NCBI RefSeq assembly: GCF_011326725.1
Contig: NZ_JAANCO010000001.1
Coordinates: 1,959,115 to 2,023,114 of the forward strand
Source of the DNA: Microbacterium excoecariae
GTDB lineage: Bacteria > Actinomycetota > Actinomycetes > Actinomycetales > Microbacteriaceae
DNA: 64,000 nucleotides
Direction: 5' to 3'
Each line of letters opens with the position of its first letter. Positions within the stretch are counted from its first letter, which is position 1. Under the pieces are notes generated by a model. It saw nothing but the letters and a program-made list of their open reading frames with translations, made no database searches and was not told the DNA's origin. The position numbers were made by a program, and so were the translations under genes. Below, piece by piece: positions 1 to 8,075 of the stretch.

Positions 1-1
1 G

Positions 2-94
2 AACGCCGCGCTCGGCTCCGCCTTCTTCGCCGCGAACGAGCGCGCGCTCGCCGAGCGCACCTCCCCCACGTCCTCTCTTCCGCACCACCCCTGA
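2..94 (+). CDS. C-terminal end of an unidentified protein (partial)
   Basis: An open frame enters from the left edge and ends at TGA 92-94, giving 30 residues that include GSAFFAANERALAERTS. The stop lies 15 nt before the next gene, so it is probably the previous member of the same sugar-uptake operon. The fragment is too short to assign to a family; a carbohydrate-active enzyme or regulator would fit the context, but that is inference only. Confidence 0.5.
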   Translation, partial: NAALGSAFFAANERALAERTSPTSSLPHHP

Positions 95-109
95 ACGAAG
101 GAGTTCACC

Positions 110-1642
110 ATGCACACACCCACCCGCCTCACCCTCATCGCGGGCACAGCCGTCGCCGCGGTGACGCTCGCCGGTTGCGGCGGATCCTCCGGATCCGCAA
201 ACGCGGGCGGCGAGATCGAGAGCCTCACGATCCAGGCCCCGTACCTCGTGACCAACGCCCCGCAGGACGGCAACGAGATCGAGACGGCCGTGGAGGAGGA
301 AATCGGCGTCGACCTCGACATCAACTGGGCGCCGAACTCGTCGTACGAGGACCGCACGAACATCACGCTCGCCGGCGACGACGTCCCGCACGTCATGGTG
401 ATCCAGGGCAAGACCCCCGGCTTCGTGAAGAACGCCCAGGCCGGCGCCTTCTGGGACCTCACGGACTACCTCGGCGACTACGAGAACCTCGACACGACCT
501 TCCCCGAGGTGCAGGAGTCGTCGAGCGTCAACGGCCAGGTGTTTGGGATCTTCCGCCAGCGCGACCTCATGCGCGCGACCGCCATCGTGCGCAAGGACTG
601 GCTTGAGAACCTCGGGCTCGAAATGCCCGAGACCACCGACGACCTCGCCGAGGTCGCGCGCGCGTTCACCGAGGACGACCCCGACGGCAACGGCGCGGAC
701 GACACCTACGGGCTGATCATCCCGCAGTGGCCCGGGGCCATCGGCTCCAACAGCCCCTACGACGTCATCGAAACGTGGTTTGGCGCCGGCAACAAGTGGA
801 CGGAGCTCGGCGGAGAGCTCGTGCCGAACTTCACGACCGACGAGTGGTTCGACGCTGTGGAGTACGAGAAGGCGCTCGTAGACGGCGGCTACGTCAACGC
901 CGACTACGCGACGTTTGACTCCGCCTCCTGGAACGAGCCGTTCCTCAACGGCGAGGGCGGCATCATCATCGACGTGCACTCGCGCGCGCAACAGCTCATC
1001 GGGCTCCTCAAGGAGTCCGACCCGGAGGGCTACGACCAGTACGTCGACGTCTCGGGGAACCTCACCGGCCCGGACGGCGAGCTGTACGCGCACCCGACCG
1101 ACGGCTACAGCGGCTTCCTCGCCATCCCGAAGGCCCAGGTCCAGACGGAGGAGCAGCTGCGCCAGGTGCTCGAGATCCTGAACGACATGAACTCGCCCGA
1201 GGTCGCCCGGCTCATGAACAACGGCATCGAGGGCGTCACCTATGAGACGAACGACGAGGGCCTCGCCGTCGCGATCGACGACGCCCCGACGCAGCTGAAG
1301 GACGACGTGATGAGCTTCGCCCAGCTCGGCACGAACGTCACCGGCTTCCAGGGCCTCCGGCCCGCGCAGCCGACCGAGTACGAGCAGGAGATGTACGACA
1401 AGCGCCTCGCGATCGAGGAGGCGGACACGGAGTTCGCCGTCTTCAACGAGGCCGCCGCGTTCGTCTCTCCCACCTACGTCTCCAAGGGCGCGCAGCTCGA
1501 CGTCATCGTCTCTGACGCCCGCCTGAAGTACATCGCCGGGCAGATCTCCCGCGAGGAGCTCGAGTCCGAGATCGCCCGGTGGCGCGCCGAGGGCGGCGAC
1601 GACGTCATCGCCGAGATCAACGACCTCGCGGGCGACCAGTAA
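110..1642 (+). CDS. Extracellular solute-binding lipoprotein, LplA-like carbohydrate ABC transporter
   Basis: This 510-residue protein begins with a basic/hydrophobic signal peptide and a lipobox LAGC with the lipidated Cys at residue 23. A Ser/Gly-rich linker then precedes a large binding domain. The length matches the long LplA/YtcQ-type family 1 binding proteins rather than the ~420-residue maltose type. AAGGAG at 98-103, 6 nt before ATG, fixes the start. It is the first complete gene of an operon with two LplB/LplC-like permeases, DUF1961 and a rhamnogalacturonan lyase-like enzyme. It is therefore inferred to capture oligosaccharides at the outer face of the membrane. No ATPase gene is nearby, as is usual for this subfamily, which shares an MsmK-type ATPase. 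The substrate is inferred from context only. Confidence 0.93.
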   Translation: MHTPTRLTLIAGTAVAAVTLAGCGGSSGSANAGGEIESLTIQAPYLVTNAPQDGNEIETAVEEEIGVDLDINWAPNSSYEDRTNITLAGDDVPHVMVIQGKTPGFVKNAQAGAFWDLTDYLGDYENLDTTFPEVQESSSVNGQVFGIFRQRDLMRATAIVRKDWLENLGLEMPETTDDLAEVARAFTEDDPDGNGADDTYGLIIPQWPGAIGSNSPYDVIETWFGAGNKWTELGGELVPNFTTDEWFDAVEYEKALVDGGYVNADYATFDSASWNEPFLNGEGGIIIDVHSRAQQLIGLLKESDPEGYDQYVDVSGNLTGPDGELYAHPTDGYSGFLAIPKAQVQTEEQLRQVLEILNDMNSPEVARLMNNGIEGVTYETNDEGLAVAIDDAPTQLKDDVMSFAQLGTNVTGFQGLRPAQPTEYEQEMYDKRLAIEEADTEFAVFNEAAAFVSPTYVSKGAQLDVIVSDARLKYIAGQISREELESEIARWRAEGGDDVIAEINDLAGDQ

Positions 1643-1660
1643 GGCCGACGCATCACGATC

Positions 1661-1684
1661 GGGGCGGGCCCGCGGGCCCGCCCC
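1661..1684 (+). repeat. Perfect GC palindrome between binding-protein and permease genes
   Basis: A 24-nt perfectly self-complementary sequence (left arm GGGGCGGGCCCG) lies 18 nt after the binding-protein stop and 20 nt before the LplB start. As RNA it would fold into a ~10-bp GC stem. It has no T-tract, so full termination is unlikely. In binding-protein operons such intergenic stems typically stabilise the upstream mRNA or reduce downstream transcription, giving excess binding protein. That role is inferred here. Confidence 0.7.
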
Positions 1685-1704
1685 GGCGACCGATGGGATT
1701 TTCC

Positions 1705-2682
1705 ATGTCGACTCTCCTTGATACCCCGCCCACGTCCGACCGCACAGAGGCGCTCGTCGTTCCCGCGCGCCGGCGCCGCTCCGGGATCCGCGTGCACGTC
1801 ACGCGCTTCAAGTGGCTCTATCTCCTCCTGCTCCCCGGGCTGATCTACTTCGCGCTGTTCCGCTACGCGCCCATGTTCGGCGCGGTCATCGCCTTCAAGG
1901 ATTTCGTGCCCTTCCTCGGGGTGTGGGGCAGCCCCTGGGTCGGCGTCGACCATTTCGTCGACTTCTTCCAGAGCCCCGATTTCCCGCGCCTGCTCGCGAA
2001 CACGCTCATCCTCGCGCTGTTGAACCTCGTCATCGCGTTCCCCCTGACGATCGTGATGGCGCTCCTCCTCAACGAGCTGCGACTCAACCTGCTGAAGCGC
2101 ACCGTCCAGACCCTCATCTACGTCCCGCACTTCCTGTCGTGGACGGTCGTGGCCTCGCTGACCTACCTCCTGTTCGCGCTCGACACCGGTCCGCTGTTCC
2201 ACCTCCTCAACGGCCTGTTCGGAACGAACGTCGACTTTCTCGCGGATCCCGACTGGTTCCGGCCGATCATCGTGCTGCAGGAGATCTGGAAGAACACGGG
2301 CTGGGGCACCATCATCTTCCTCGCGGCGCTCGCATCGGTCGACCAGGAGCAGTATGAGGCCGCCATCATCGACGGCGCGGGCCGATTCCGCCGCGTGTGG
2401 CACATCACGCTGCCCTCGATCCGGCCGACCATCATCGTCATGCTCATCCTCCAGATGGGCCAGGTGCTCAACACCGGGTTCGAGCAGATCTACCTCATGA
2501 CGAACTCGCTCAATCGCGAGGTCGCCGACGTGTTCGACACCTTCGTCTACTTCATGGGGATCACGCAGGGCTCGTACTCGTACAGCACCGCCGTCGGCCT
2601 GTTCAAGGCGGTCATCGGGGTCGTGCTCATCTTCGGCGCCAACTGGCTGTCGCGCCGCTTCAACCAGGAGGGGATCTTCTGA
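1705..2682 (+). CDS. ABC transporter permease, LplB family
   Basis: This 325-residue inner-membrane permease has about six hydrophobic segments. The cytoplasmic EAA loop starts at Glu218 (EAAIIDGAG...), which docks the ATPase. The family is LplB/YtcP-type (binding-protein-dependent transport inner-membrane component) and pairs with the next gene. ATG 1705 was chosen because GGGA (1695-1698) sits 6 nt upstream; an in-frame ATG at 1693 would add four residues. The stop overlaps the next start by one base (TGATG), showing translational coupling. It forms the channel for the oligosaccharide bound by the upstream lipoprotein. Confidence 0.93.
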   Translation: MSTLLDTPPTSDRTEALVVPARRRRSGIRVHVTRFKWLYLLLLPGLIYFALFRYAPMFGAVIAFKDFVPFLGVWGSPWVGVDHFVDFFQSPDFPRLLANTLILALLNLVIAFPLTIVMALLLNELRLNLLKRTVQTLIYVPHFLSWTVVASLTYLLFALDTGPLFHLLNGLFGTNVDFLADPDWFRPIIVLQEIWKNTGWGTIIFLAALASVDQEQYEAAIIDGAGRFRRVWHITLPSIRPTIIVMLILQMGQVLNTGFEQIYLMTNSLNREVADVFDTFVYFMGITQGSYSYSTAVGLFKAVIGVVLIFGANWLSRRFNQEGIF

Positions 2683-3563
2683 TGGCCCGCGAACGCTATC
2701 GCTTCAACACCCGCGCCGGCCGGGCGTTCGACGTCGTCAACGTCGTGCTCCTCACCGCCGTCGGCGTCATCGCGCTCGTCCCGTTCCTCTACGTGCTGGC
2801 CGGCTCCTTCGCGACCGAGGCGGAAATTGCGACGCGACCGTTCTTCATCTGGCCCGAGACCTGGAGCCTGCGCGCCTACGAGTCGATCCTGTCGAGCCCG
2901 GCATTCCTGCGCGCTCTGGTGACCACGATCCTCGTGACGGCCGTGGGTACGACCGTGCAGCTGCTCCTCACGGCGTCCATGGCGTACCCGCTGTCCAAGC
3001 AGAACCTGCCCGGGAGGCGCCTGATCCTCTCGCTCATCGTGTTCACCATGGTGTTCTCCGGCGGCATGATTCCGACGTTCCTGGTCGTCAAGGACCTGGG
3101 GCTGCTCAACAGCTACTGGGCGCTCATCCTGCCGCTGGCGATCAACCCGTTCAGCCTGATCATCATCAAGAACTTCTTCCAGCAGCTCCCGAACGAGCTC
3201 GAGGAGTCCGCGATGATCGACGGCGCCAACGAGATGCGGACCCTCTGGAGCGTCATCCTGCCGCTGTCGAAGCCCGTGCTCGCAACGTTCGCGCTGTTCT
3301 ACGCCGTCGGCATTTGGAACGACTTCATGTCGCCGCTGCTGTACCTCACCGACAACTCGATGTGGACGCTGCAGATGTTCCTGCGCCAGGTCACGAGCGC
3401 CACCGACCTGTCGGTCCTGGAGAACAACCCGGGCGAGCTGCCGCCGGCGGAGGGCATCAAGTTCGCGGTCATCATCGTCGCGACCATCCCCATCCTGCTG
3501 TTCTACCCGTTCCTGCAGAAGCATTTCGCCAAGGGCATGCTGATCGGATCCGTGAAGGGATGA
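2682..3563 (+). CDS. ABC transporter permease, LplC/YtcP family
   Basis: This 293-residue permease is the second half of the heterodimeric channel. It has about six membrane segments and an EAA-type loop beginning at Glu174 (EESAMIDGAN...). Its ATG shares one base with the LplB stop, and its own stop overlaps the DUF1961 start as ATGA, so the genes are translated as a coupled unit. The size and the C-terminal KGMLIGSVKG ending are typical of carbohydrate-uptake LplC permeases. Confidence 0.93.
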   Translation: MARERYRFNTRAGRAFDVVNVVLLTAVGVIALVPFLYVLAGSFATEAEIATRPFFIWPETWSLRAYESILSSPAFLRALVTTILVTAVGTTVQLLLTASMAYPLSKQNLPGRRLILSLIVFTMVFSGGMIPTFLVVKDLGLLNSYWALILPLAINPFSLIIIKNFFQQLPNELEESAMIDGANEMRTLWSVILPLSKPVLATFALFYAVGIWNDFMSPLLYLTDNSMWTLQMFLRQVTSATDLSVLENNPGELPPAEGIKFAVIIVATIPILLFYPFLQKHFAKGMLIGSVKG

Positions 3564-4222
3564 GCGCGATCGACTCCGGAACCCTGCTCTACCGCAACCC
3601 GCTCGGCGGTCCCGACGATATCGCCGGGTGGGTCGCGGAGGGGCCCGCCGCGGCCGCGGCCGCGGCGGACGCCCTCGAGCTGTCGTCGTCCGGCGAGTGG
3701 GACGATCACTTCACGCTGTGGTGCCCCGAGGTGTTCCCCGACCGCATCCGAGCGTCGTGGGACTTCTCCCCCGTGAGCGAGCCGGGCCTCGCGATGGCGT
3801 TCTTCGGCGCGGCGGGCGCCACCTCGGGCGGCATTTTCGACGCCGACCGCGCGCCGCGCGACGGCTCCTACCCGCAGTATCACTCCGGTGACATCCGGAC
3901 CTACCACGTGTCCTACTTCCGGAGACGGTGGGAGGACGAGCGCGCGTTCCACACGACCAATCTCCGCGCCTCCCCCGGGTTCCGCCTCGTCGCGCAGGGG
4001 GCGGATCCGCTTCCGCCCGTGGTCGACGCCCGTGGGGCGTTCTACCGCATCGAGATCACGAAGGACGGCCCGCGCGTGGAGTTCGCCATCGACGGCCTCA
4101 CCCTATTCACATGGACCGACAACGCCCCAGCCGAGGCGCGCCCGGCAGCCGGGCGGATCGGATTCCGCCAGATGTCGCCGCTCGTCGCCCGCTATCGCAA
4201 CCTGGAGGTGCACGAACTGTGA
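3560..4222 (+). CDS. DUF1961 family protein
   Basis: A 220-residue protein whose N-terminus (LLYRNPLGGPDDIAGWV) and overall pattern match DUF1961, a concanavalin-A-like beta-sandwich family found with uptake and lyase genes for acidic plant polysaccharides. No signal peptide is visible, so it should be cytosolic. The ATG overlaps the permease stop (ATGA, 3560-3563) and its own stop overlaps the GTG of the next gene (GTGA). Tight coupling to a lyase-like enzyme suggests a hydrolase, isomerase or lectin-like helper acting on the imported oligosaccharide. The biochemical role of the family is not known to me. Confidence 0.8.
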   Translation: MSAIDSGTLLYRNPLGGPDDIAGWVAEGPAAAAAAADALELSSSGEWDDHFTLWCPEVFPDRIRASWDFSPVSEPGLAMAFFGAAGATSGGIFDADRAPRDGSYPQYHSGDIRTYHVSYFRRRWEDERAFHTTNLRASPGFRLVAQGADPLPPVVDARGAFYRIEITKDGPRVEFAIDGLTLFTWTDNAPAEARPAAGRIGFRQMSPLVARYRNLEVHEL

Positions 4223-6834
4223 CCACTCCCCCGCTCCATATCCCGCTCCGCTGGCTCGACGACGAGGCGCCCGGCGGGCACGTCGAGGGCTGCACGTGGG
4301 GAGTCCCCGTGCCGCGCGGCCTCATCCGCGATGCCGCCGAGCTGACCGTCGCGGGCACCGAGGGGCCCGTCCCCACGCAGGCCTGGCCGCTCGCGACCTG
4401 GCCGGACGGAAGCCTCAAGTGGGCGGGCCTCGCGATCGGCGCGGGCCCCGCGATCGCACACCCGCGCGTGATCGCGGACGCGGCCCCCTCCGCCGCGGGC
4501 ATCCGCGCCGTCGACGACGGGGACACGGTCACGGTCGACACCGGGCGCGTCCGGATGGTGTTCGACCGCGCGGGCGACACCGTCTTTCGCAGCGTCGCGC
4601 GCGACGGCGTCACGGTCGGCGCAGCCGGCCGGCTCGTGAGCCTCCTGCAAGAATCCGCGGCCGACGATCAGCCCGGCCCCCGCGCCACGTACCGCTCCGT
4701 CACCACCCGCGTCGTCCTCGAGCAGGACGGCCCCGTGCGGGCCGTCGTTCGGGTCGACGGACAGCACGCCGAGGAGCGCGGCGCGCGGCGCTGGCTCCCG
4801 TTCACCCTGCGCTTCGTCTTCCTCGCGGACGCCGAGAGCGTGCGCATCGTGCACTCGTTCGTGTGGGACGGCGACGCCGAGCAGGATTTCCTCGCGGGCC
4901 TGGGACTCCGGTGCGATGTTCCGCTCCGCGCCGCAACGCACGACCGCCACGTGCGCTTCGCCACGGCCGACGGGGGCGTGTTCGCTGAGGCTGTGCGCGG
5001 CGTCACGGGCCTCAGGCGCGACCCCGGCGCCTCGGTGCGCGCGGCGCAGGTCGCGGGCCGCGCGACCCCGCCGCTCGACGCGTGGTCGCCGCGCGTCACG
5101 GGGCGCCTCGGGTTCGTCCCGGAGTGGGGCGATTACTCGCTCTCCCAGCTCACGGCGGACGGGTTCGCCCTGCGCAAGCGGACCCGTGCCGGTCACGCCT
5201 GGATCGACGCGGCGTCCGGCACGCGGGCGGAGGGGACCGTCTCGCTCAGCGATCCGTCGGGCGGGCTCGGGCTCTCCGTACGCGGGTTCTGGCAGTCGCA
5301 CCCCGGGCGCCTGGACGTGCGCGGCGCCGCGGGCGAGGACGCGACCCTGACCGCGTGGCTGCACGCCCCCGACGCGGCCCCCATGGACATGCGTTTCTAC
5401 CACGATGGTCTCGGTCAGGAGGGGTACGCGGACCAGCTCGACGCGCTGGAGATCACCTACGAGGACTACGAGCCCGGGTTCGGCGACGCGCACGGCGTAG
5501 CGCGCACGCACGAGCTCACGCTGTTCGCGTGGGGGGCAACGCCCTCGAACGCGCGTCTCGCGGAGGCCGTCTCGCACGCGCAGCGGCCGCCGCTCCTCCA
5601 GGCCACGCCCGAGTGGCTGTGCGGCGCGGGCGTGCTGGGCGATGTCACGCCCGTGTCCCGAGACACCCCGGTCCGGGCGGAGATCGAGGACAGCGTTGAG
5701 CTCCTGCTCGACTTCTATCTCTCGCAACCGGAGCAGCGACGCTGGTACGGCTTCTGGAACTACGGCGACGTCATGCACGCCTACGACGAGGACCGACACG
5801 TCTGGCGCTACGACGTCGGCGGCTACGCGTGGGACAACTCCGAACTCTCCCCCGACCTCTGGCTCTGGTACTCCTACCTGCGCACGGGCCGCGCCGACGT
5901 GTTCCGCATGGCCGAGGCCATGACGCGGCACACGGGCGAGGTGGACGTCTATCACGCGGGGCGATATCGCGGTCTCGGATCCCGGCACAACGTCCAGCAC
6001 TGGGGGTGCTCCGCGAAGCAGTTGCGCATCTCGAGCCCCGTCTACCGTCGCTTCTTCCATTTCCTCACGGCGGACGAGCGCACGGGCGACCTGCTGGACG
6101 AGCTGGCCCAGAGCGACGAGACCTTCCTCGCGCTGGACCCGACCCGCAAGGTGCGCTCCGACGCCGCGACCTATCGCCCCGAGCGCTCGGGGCTCGCGGT
6201 CGGGCTCGGGACGGACTGGGGCGCGCTCGCTGCGACATGGCTCTCGGACTGGGAGCGAACGGGAAACGAGCGCTCCCGCGACCGGCTGCTCGGGACGATG
6301 GCGGACATCGCGGCGCTCCCGCAGGGGTTCTTGACCGGAGAGGCGCTGTACGACCTCGACGCGGGCCGGTTCGACACGTCTCGCGACCGCATCGCCGTGT
6401 CCCACCTCAGCGCCGTGTTCGGGCTCGCGGAGATCTGCAGCGAGCTCATCGCCCTCGTCGACGTTCCCGGCTTCCGCGAGGCGTGGATCCGGTACTGCCG
6501 CCTCTTCCTCGCATCGCCGGAGGAGCAGGAGCGCGAGCTGGGGGCGCCGCTGGCCGGCATCCACCTCGAACAGGCGCACTCGCGCCTGACCGCGTACGCC
6601 GCCGCCGCGACGGGAGACGATCGGCTCGTTCGGCTCGCCTGGCGCGCCTTCGACGGCATGGGTGAGTGGCTCGTCCACCGACGCGAGCTCGCCGTGCGCC
6701 GCGTGCTCCCACCGGAGGCCCACGCCCCCGTCGACGAGCTCCCCAGCGTCTCGACGAACGACGCCGCCCAGTACAGCCTCGCGGCCATCCAGCTGGTCGC
6801 GCTCCTCGGCGATCGGCTCCCCGAGACGGCGTGA
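4219..6834 (+). CDS. Exo-rhamnogalacturonan lyase-like enzyme (PcRGLX/PL26-type)
   Basis: An 871-residue protein starting at GTG 4219, which overlaps the previous stop by four bases. The N-terminal region (PLHIPLRWLDD..., then ...WPDGSLKWAGL) matches the RIFT-barrel-like first domain of PcRGLX-type exo-rhamnogalacturonan lyases. The later Trp/Tyr-rich helical part (RWYGFWNYGDVMHAYDEDRH, about residues 510-530) resembles their alpha/alpha-barrel domain. Known members remove unsaturated disaccharides from rhamnogalacturonan I by beta-elimination. There is no signal peptide, so degradation would occur in the cytosol after import. Family assignment is fairly secure; exact substrate is not. A strong hairpin follows the gene. 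Confidence 0.8.
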   Translation: MTTPPLHIPLRWLDDEAPGGHVEGCTWGVPVPRGLIRDAAELTVAGTEGPVPTQAWPLATWPDGSLKWAGLAIGAGPAIAHPRVIADAAPSAAGIRAVDDGDTVTVDTGRVRMVFDRAGDTVFRSVARDGVTVGAAGRLVSLLQESAADDQPGPRATYRSVTTRVVLEQDGPVRAVVRVDGQHAEERGARRWLPFTLRFVFLADAESVRIVHSFVWDGDAEQDFLAGLGLRCDVPLRAATHDRHVRFATADGGVFAEAVRGVTGLRRDPGASVRAAQVAGRATPPLDAWSPRVTGRLGFVPEWGDYSLSQLTADGFALRKRTRAGHAWIDAASGTRAEGTVSLSDPSGGLGLSVRGFWQSHPGRLDVRGAAGEDATLTAWLHAPDAAPMDMRFYHDGLGQEGYADQLDALEITYEDYEPGFGDAHGVARTHELTLFAWGATPSNARLAEAVSHAQRPPLLQATPEWLCGAGVLGDVTPVSRDTPVRAEIEDSVELLLDFYLSQPEQRRWYGFWNYGDVMHAYDEDRHVWRYDVGGYAWDNSELSPDLWLWYSYLRTGRADVFRMAEAMTRHTGEVDVYHAGRYRGLGSRHNVQHWGCSAKQLRISSPVYRRFFHFLTADERTGDLLDELAQSDETFLALDPTRKVRSDAATYRPERSGLAVGLGTDWGALAATWLSDWERTGNERSRDRLLGTMADIAALPQGFLTGEALYDLDAGRFDTSRDRIAVSHLSAVFGLAEICSELIALVDVPGFREAWIRYCRLFLASPEEQERELGAPLAGIHLEQAHSRLTAYAAAATGDDRLVRLAWRAFDGMGEWLVHRRELAVRRVLPPEAHAPVDELPSVSTNDAAQYSLAAIQLVALLGDRLPETA

Positions 6835-6839
6835 CGCCT

Positions 6840-6886
6840 GACGCAGACGCCCGCCCCCTCGATGCGAGGGGGCGGGCGTCTGCGTC
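6840..6886. terminator. Bidirectional hairpin terminator between lyase and terC
   Basis: A perfect 22-bp stem (6840-6861 with 6865-6886) closes on the 3-nt loop ATG. It lies 5 nt after the lyase stop and 16 nt after the convergent terC stop. There is no clear U-tract on either strand, as is common for high-GC actinobacterial terminators. Confidence 0.85.
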
Positions 6887-6902
6887 GTAATCGGCCGCGG
6901 AC

Positions 6903-7889
6903 CTACTCGCTCTCGGCGGCGCGGACCTCGTCGCGACGAGTCTTGGCCAGGCTCGCCACCGTGGCCACGGCGACCGTGACGCCGATGAACAGCAGCGAGA
7001 ACCAGATCGGGATCTCCGGCGCCCACTCCACGTGCTCGCCGCCGTTGATGAACGGCAGCTCGTTGACGTGGAGCGCGTGCAGCAGCAGCTTGACGCCGAT
7101 GAAGGCGAGGATCACGGCGAGCCCCTGCGCGAGGTACACGAGCCGCTCGAGCAGCCCGCCGATGAGGAAGAACAGCTGTCGCAGCCCCATGAGCGCGAAC
7201 GCGTTCGCGGTGAAGACGATGTACGCCTCCTCCGTGAGGCCGTAGATCGCGGGGATCGAATCGACGGCGAAGACGAGGTCGATGAATCCGATCGCCACGA
7301 TCGTCATGAACATGGGCGTGACCAGGCGCGACCCGTCGCGCACCGTCGTGAGCCGGTCGCCGTCGTACACGTCGCTGACCGGAAGGAACCGCCGCACGAT
7401 GCGCATGAAGCGCCCGTTGGCGGGGTTGTGGTCGTCGTCGCCGAAGGCCTGGCGATACGCGAGGAACAGCAGGAGCGCGCCGAAGATGTAGAAGATCCAC
7501 GAGTAATTCGCGATGAGCCCGGCGCCCAGAGCGATGAACGCGCCGCGCATGACGAGCGCGATCACGATCCCGATCATGAGGACCTTCTGCTGGTACTTCT
7601 TCGGCACCGCGAAGCTCGTCATGAGCAGCAGGAAGACGAAGAGGTTGTCGATCGACAGCGCCTTCTCCGTGAGATAGCCGGCGAAATATTCCCCGCCGTA
7701 GCCCCAGCCGGAGACGACGCCGATGCCGACGCCGAACAGGAGCGCGAGGCCGATGTAGAAGACCGACCAGCGGGCGGATTCGCCGACGGTCGGCTCGTGC
7801 GGCGTGCGGACGTGCGCGAAGAACTCGTACACGAAGAACGCGATGGTGACGGCGATCGTGATCGCCCAGACCAGGGGGGTGACGTCCAT
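6903..7889 (-). CDS. TerC/Alx family membrane protein (probable manganese exporter)
   Basis: This 328-residue integral membrane protein has about eight to nine hydrophobic helices. The TerC signature ALSIDNLFVFLLLMTSF appears near residues 97-113 and a second acidic helix FAVDSIPAIYGLT lies further on. Those intramembrane Asp residues are the likely metal ligands. TerC-family members (Alx, MeeF/MeeY) export Mn(II) and assist metalation of secreted enzymes. GAGGAG 6 nt upstream supports ATG 7889. The 5' leader carries a yybP-ykoY-type manganese riboswitch (7926-8030), which supports a manganese rather than tellurite role. Confidence 0.93.
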   Translation of the reverse strand: MDVTPLVWAITIAVTIAFFVYEFFAHVRTPHEPTVGESARWSVFYIGLALLFGVGIGVVSGWGYGGEYFAGYLTEKALSIDNLFVFLLLMTSFAVPKKYQQKVLMIGIVIALVMRGAFIALGAGLIANYSWIFYIFGALLLFLAYRQAFGDDDHNPANGRFMRIVRRFLPVSDVYDGDRLTTVRDGSRLVTPMFMTIVAIGFIDLVFAVDSIPAIYGLTEEAYIVFTANAFALMGLRQLFFLIGGLLERLVYLAQGLAVILAFIGVKLLLHALHVNELPFINGGEHVEWAPEIPIWFSLLFIGVTVAVATVASLAKTRRDEVRAAESE

Positions 7890-7925
7890 GAGGGACTCCT
7901 CGGGGTGGATGGCGCGGAAATGACG

Positions 7926-8030
7926 CCAAGGTCTCCTCCGTCCCGGCGATGACCGGGCCGGCGCCGCGGGACGACTTCGTTGTGTCCGTATTGACGCGGG
8001 CGCCGCAGGCGGGAGTACTCCCCTTGCTTC
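7926..8030 (-). promoter_or_regulatory. yybP-ykoY (mntP-type) manganese riboswitch upstream of terC
   Basis: Read on the minus strand, the leader begins with AAGGGGAGTA (8025-8016) and ends with GGAGGAGACCTTGG (to 7926). AAGG and CCTT pair to close P1. Between them are CGTCAATACGG and a CCCGGTCATCGCCGGG hairpin, all hallmarks of the yybP-ykoY RNA. The switch binds Mn(II) and turns on downstream exporter genes. The terC ribosome site (GAGGAG) lies about 25 nt after the aptamer, so translational control is likely. Confidence 0.85.
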
Positions 8031-8075
8031 CGGATAGCGTACACGGCCCCGGAGGGGAAACCGCCGCGCGCCCGG

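Noticed and set aside
1474..3524. Large minus-strand frames antisense to the two permease genes
   Set aside because: Low-complexity Arg/Glu/Asp-rich translations typical of the complementary frame of membrane-protein genes; no start signals or family similarity.
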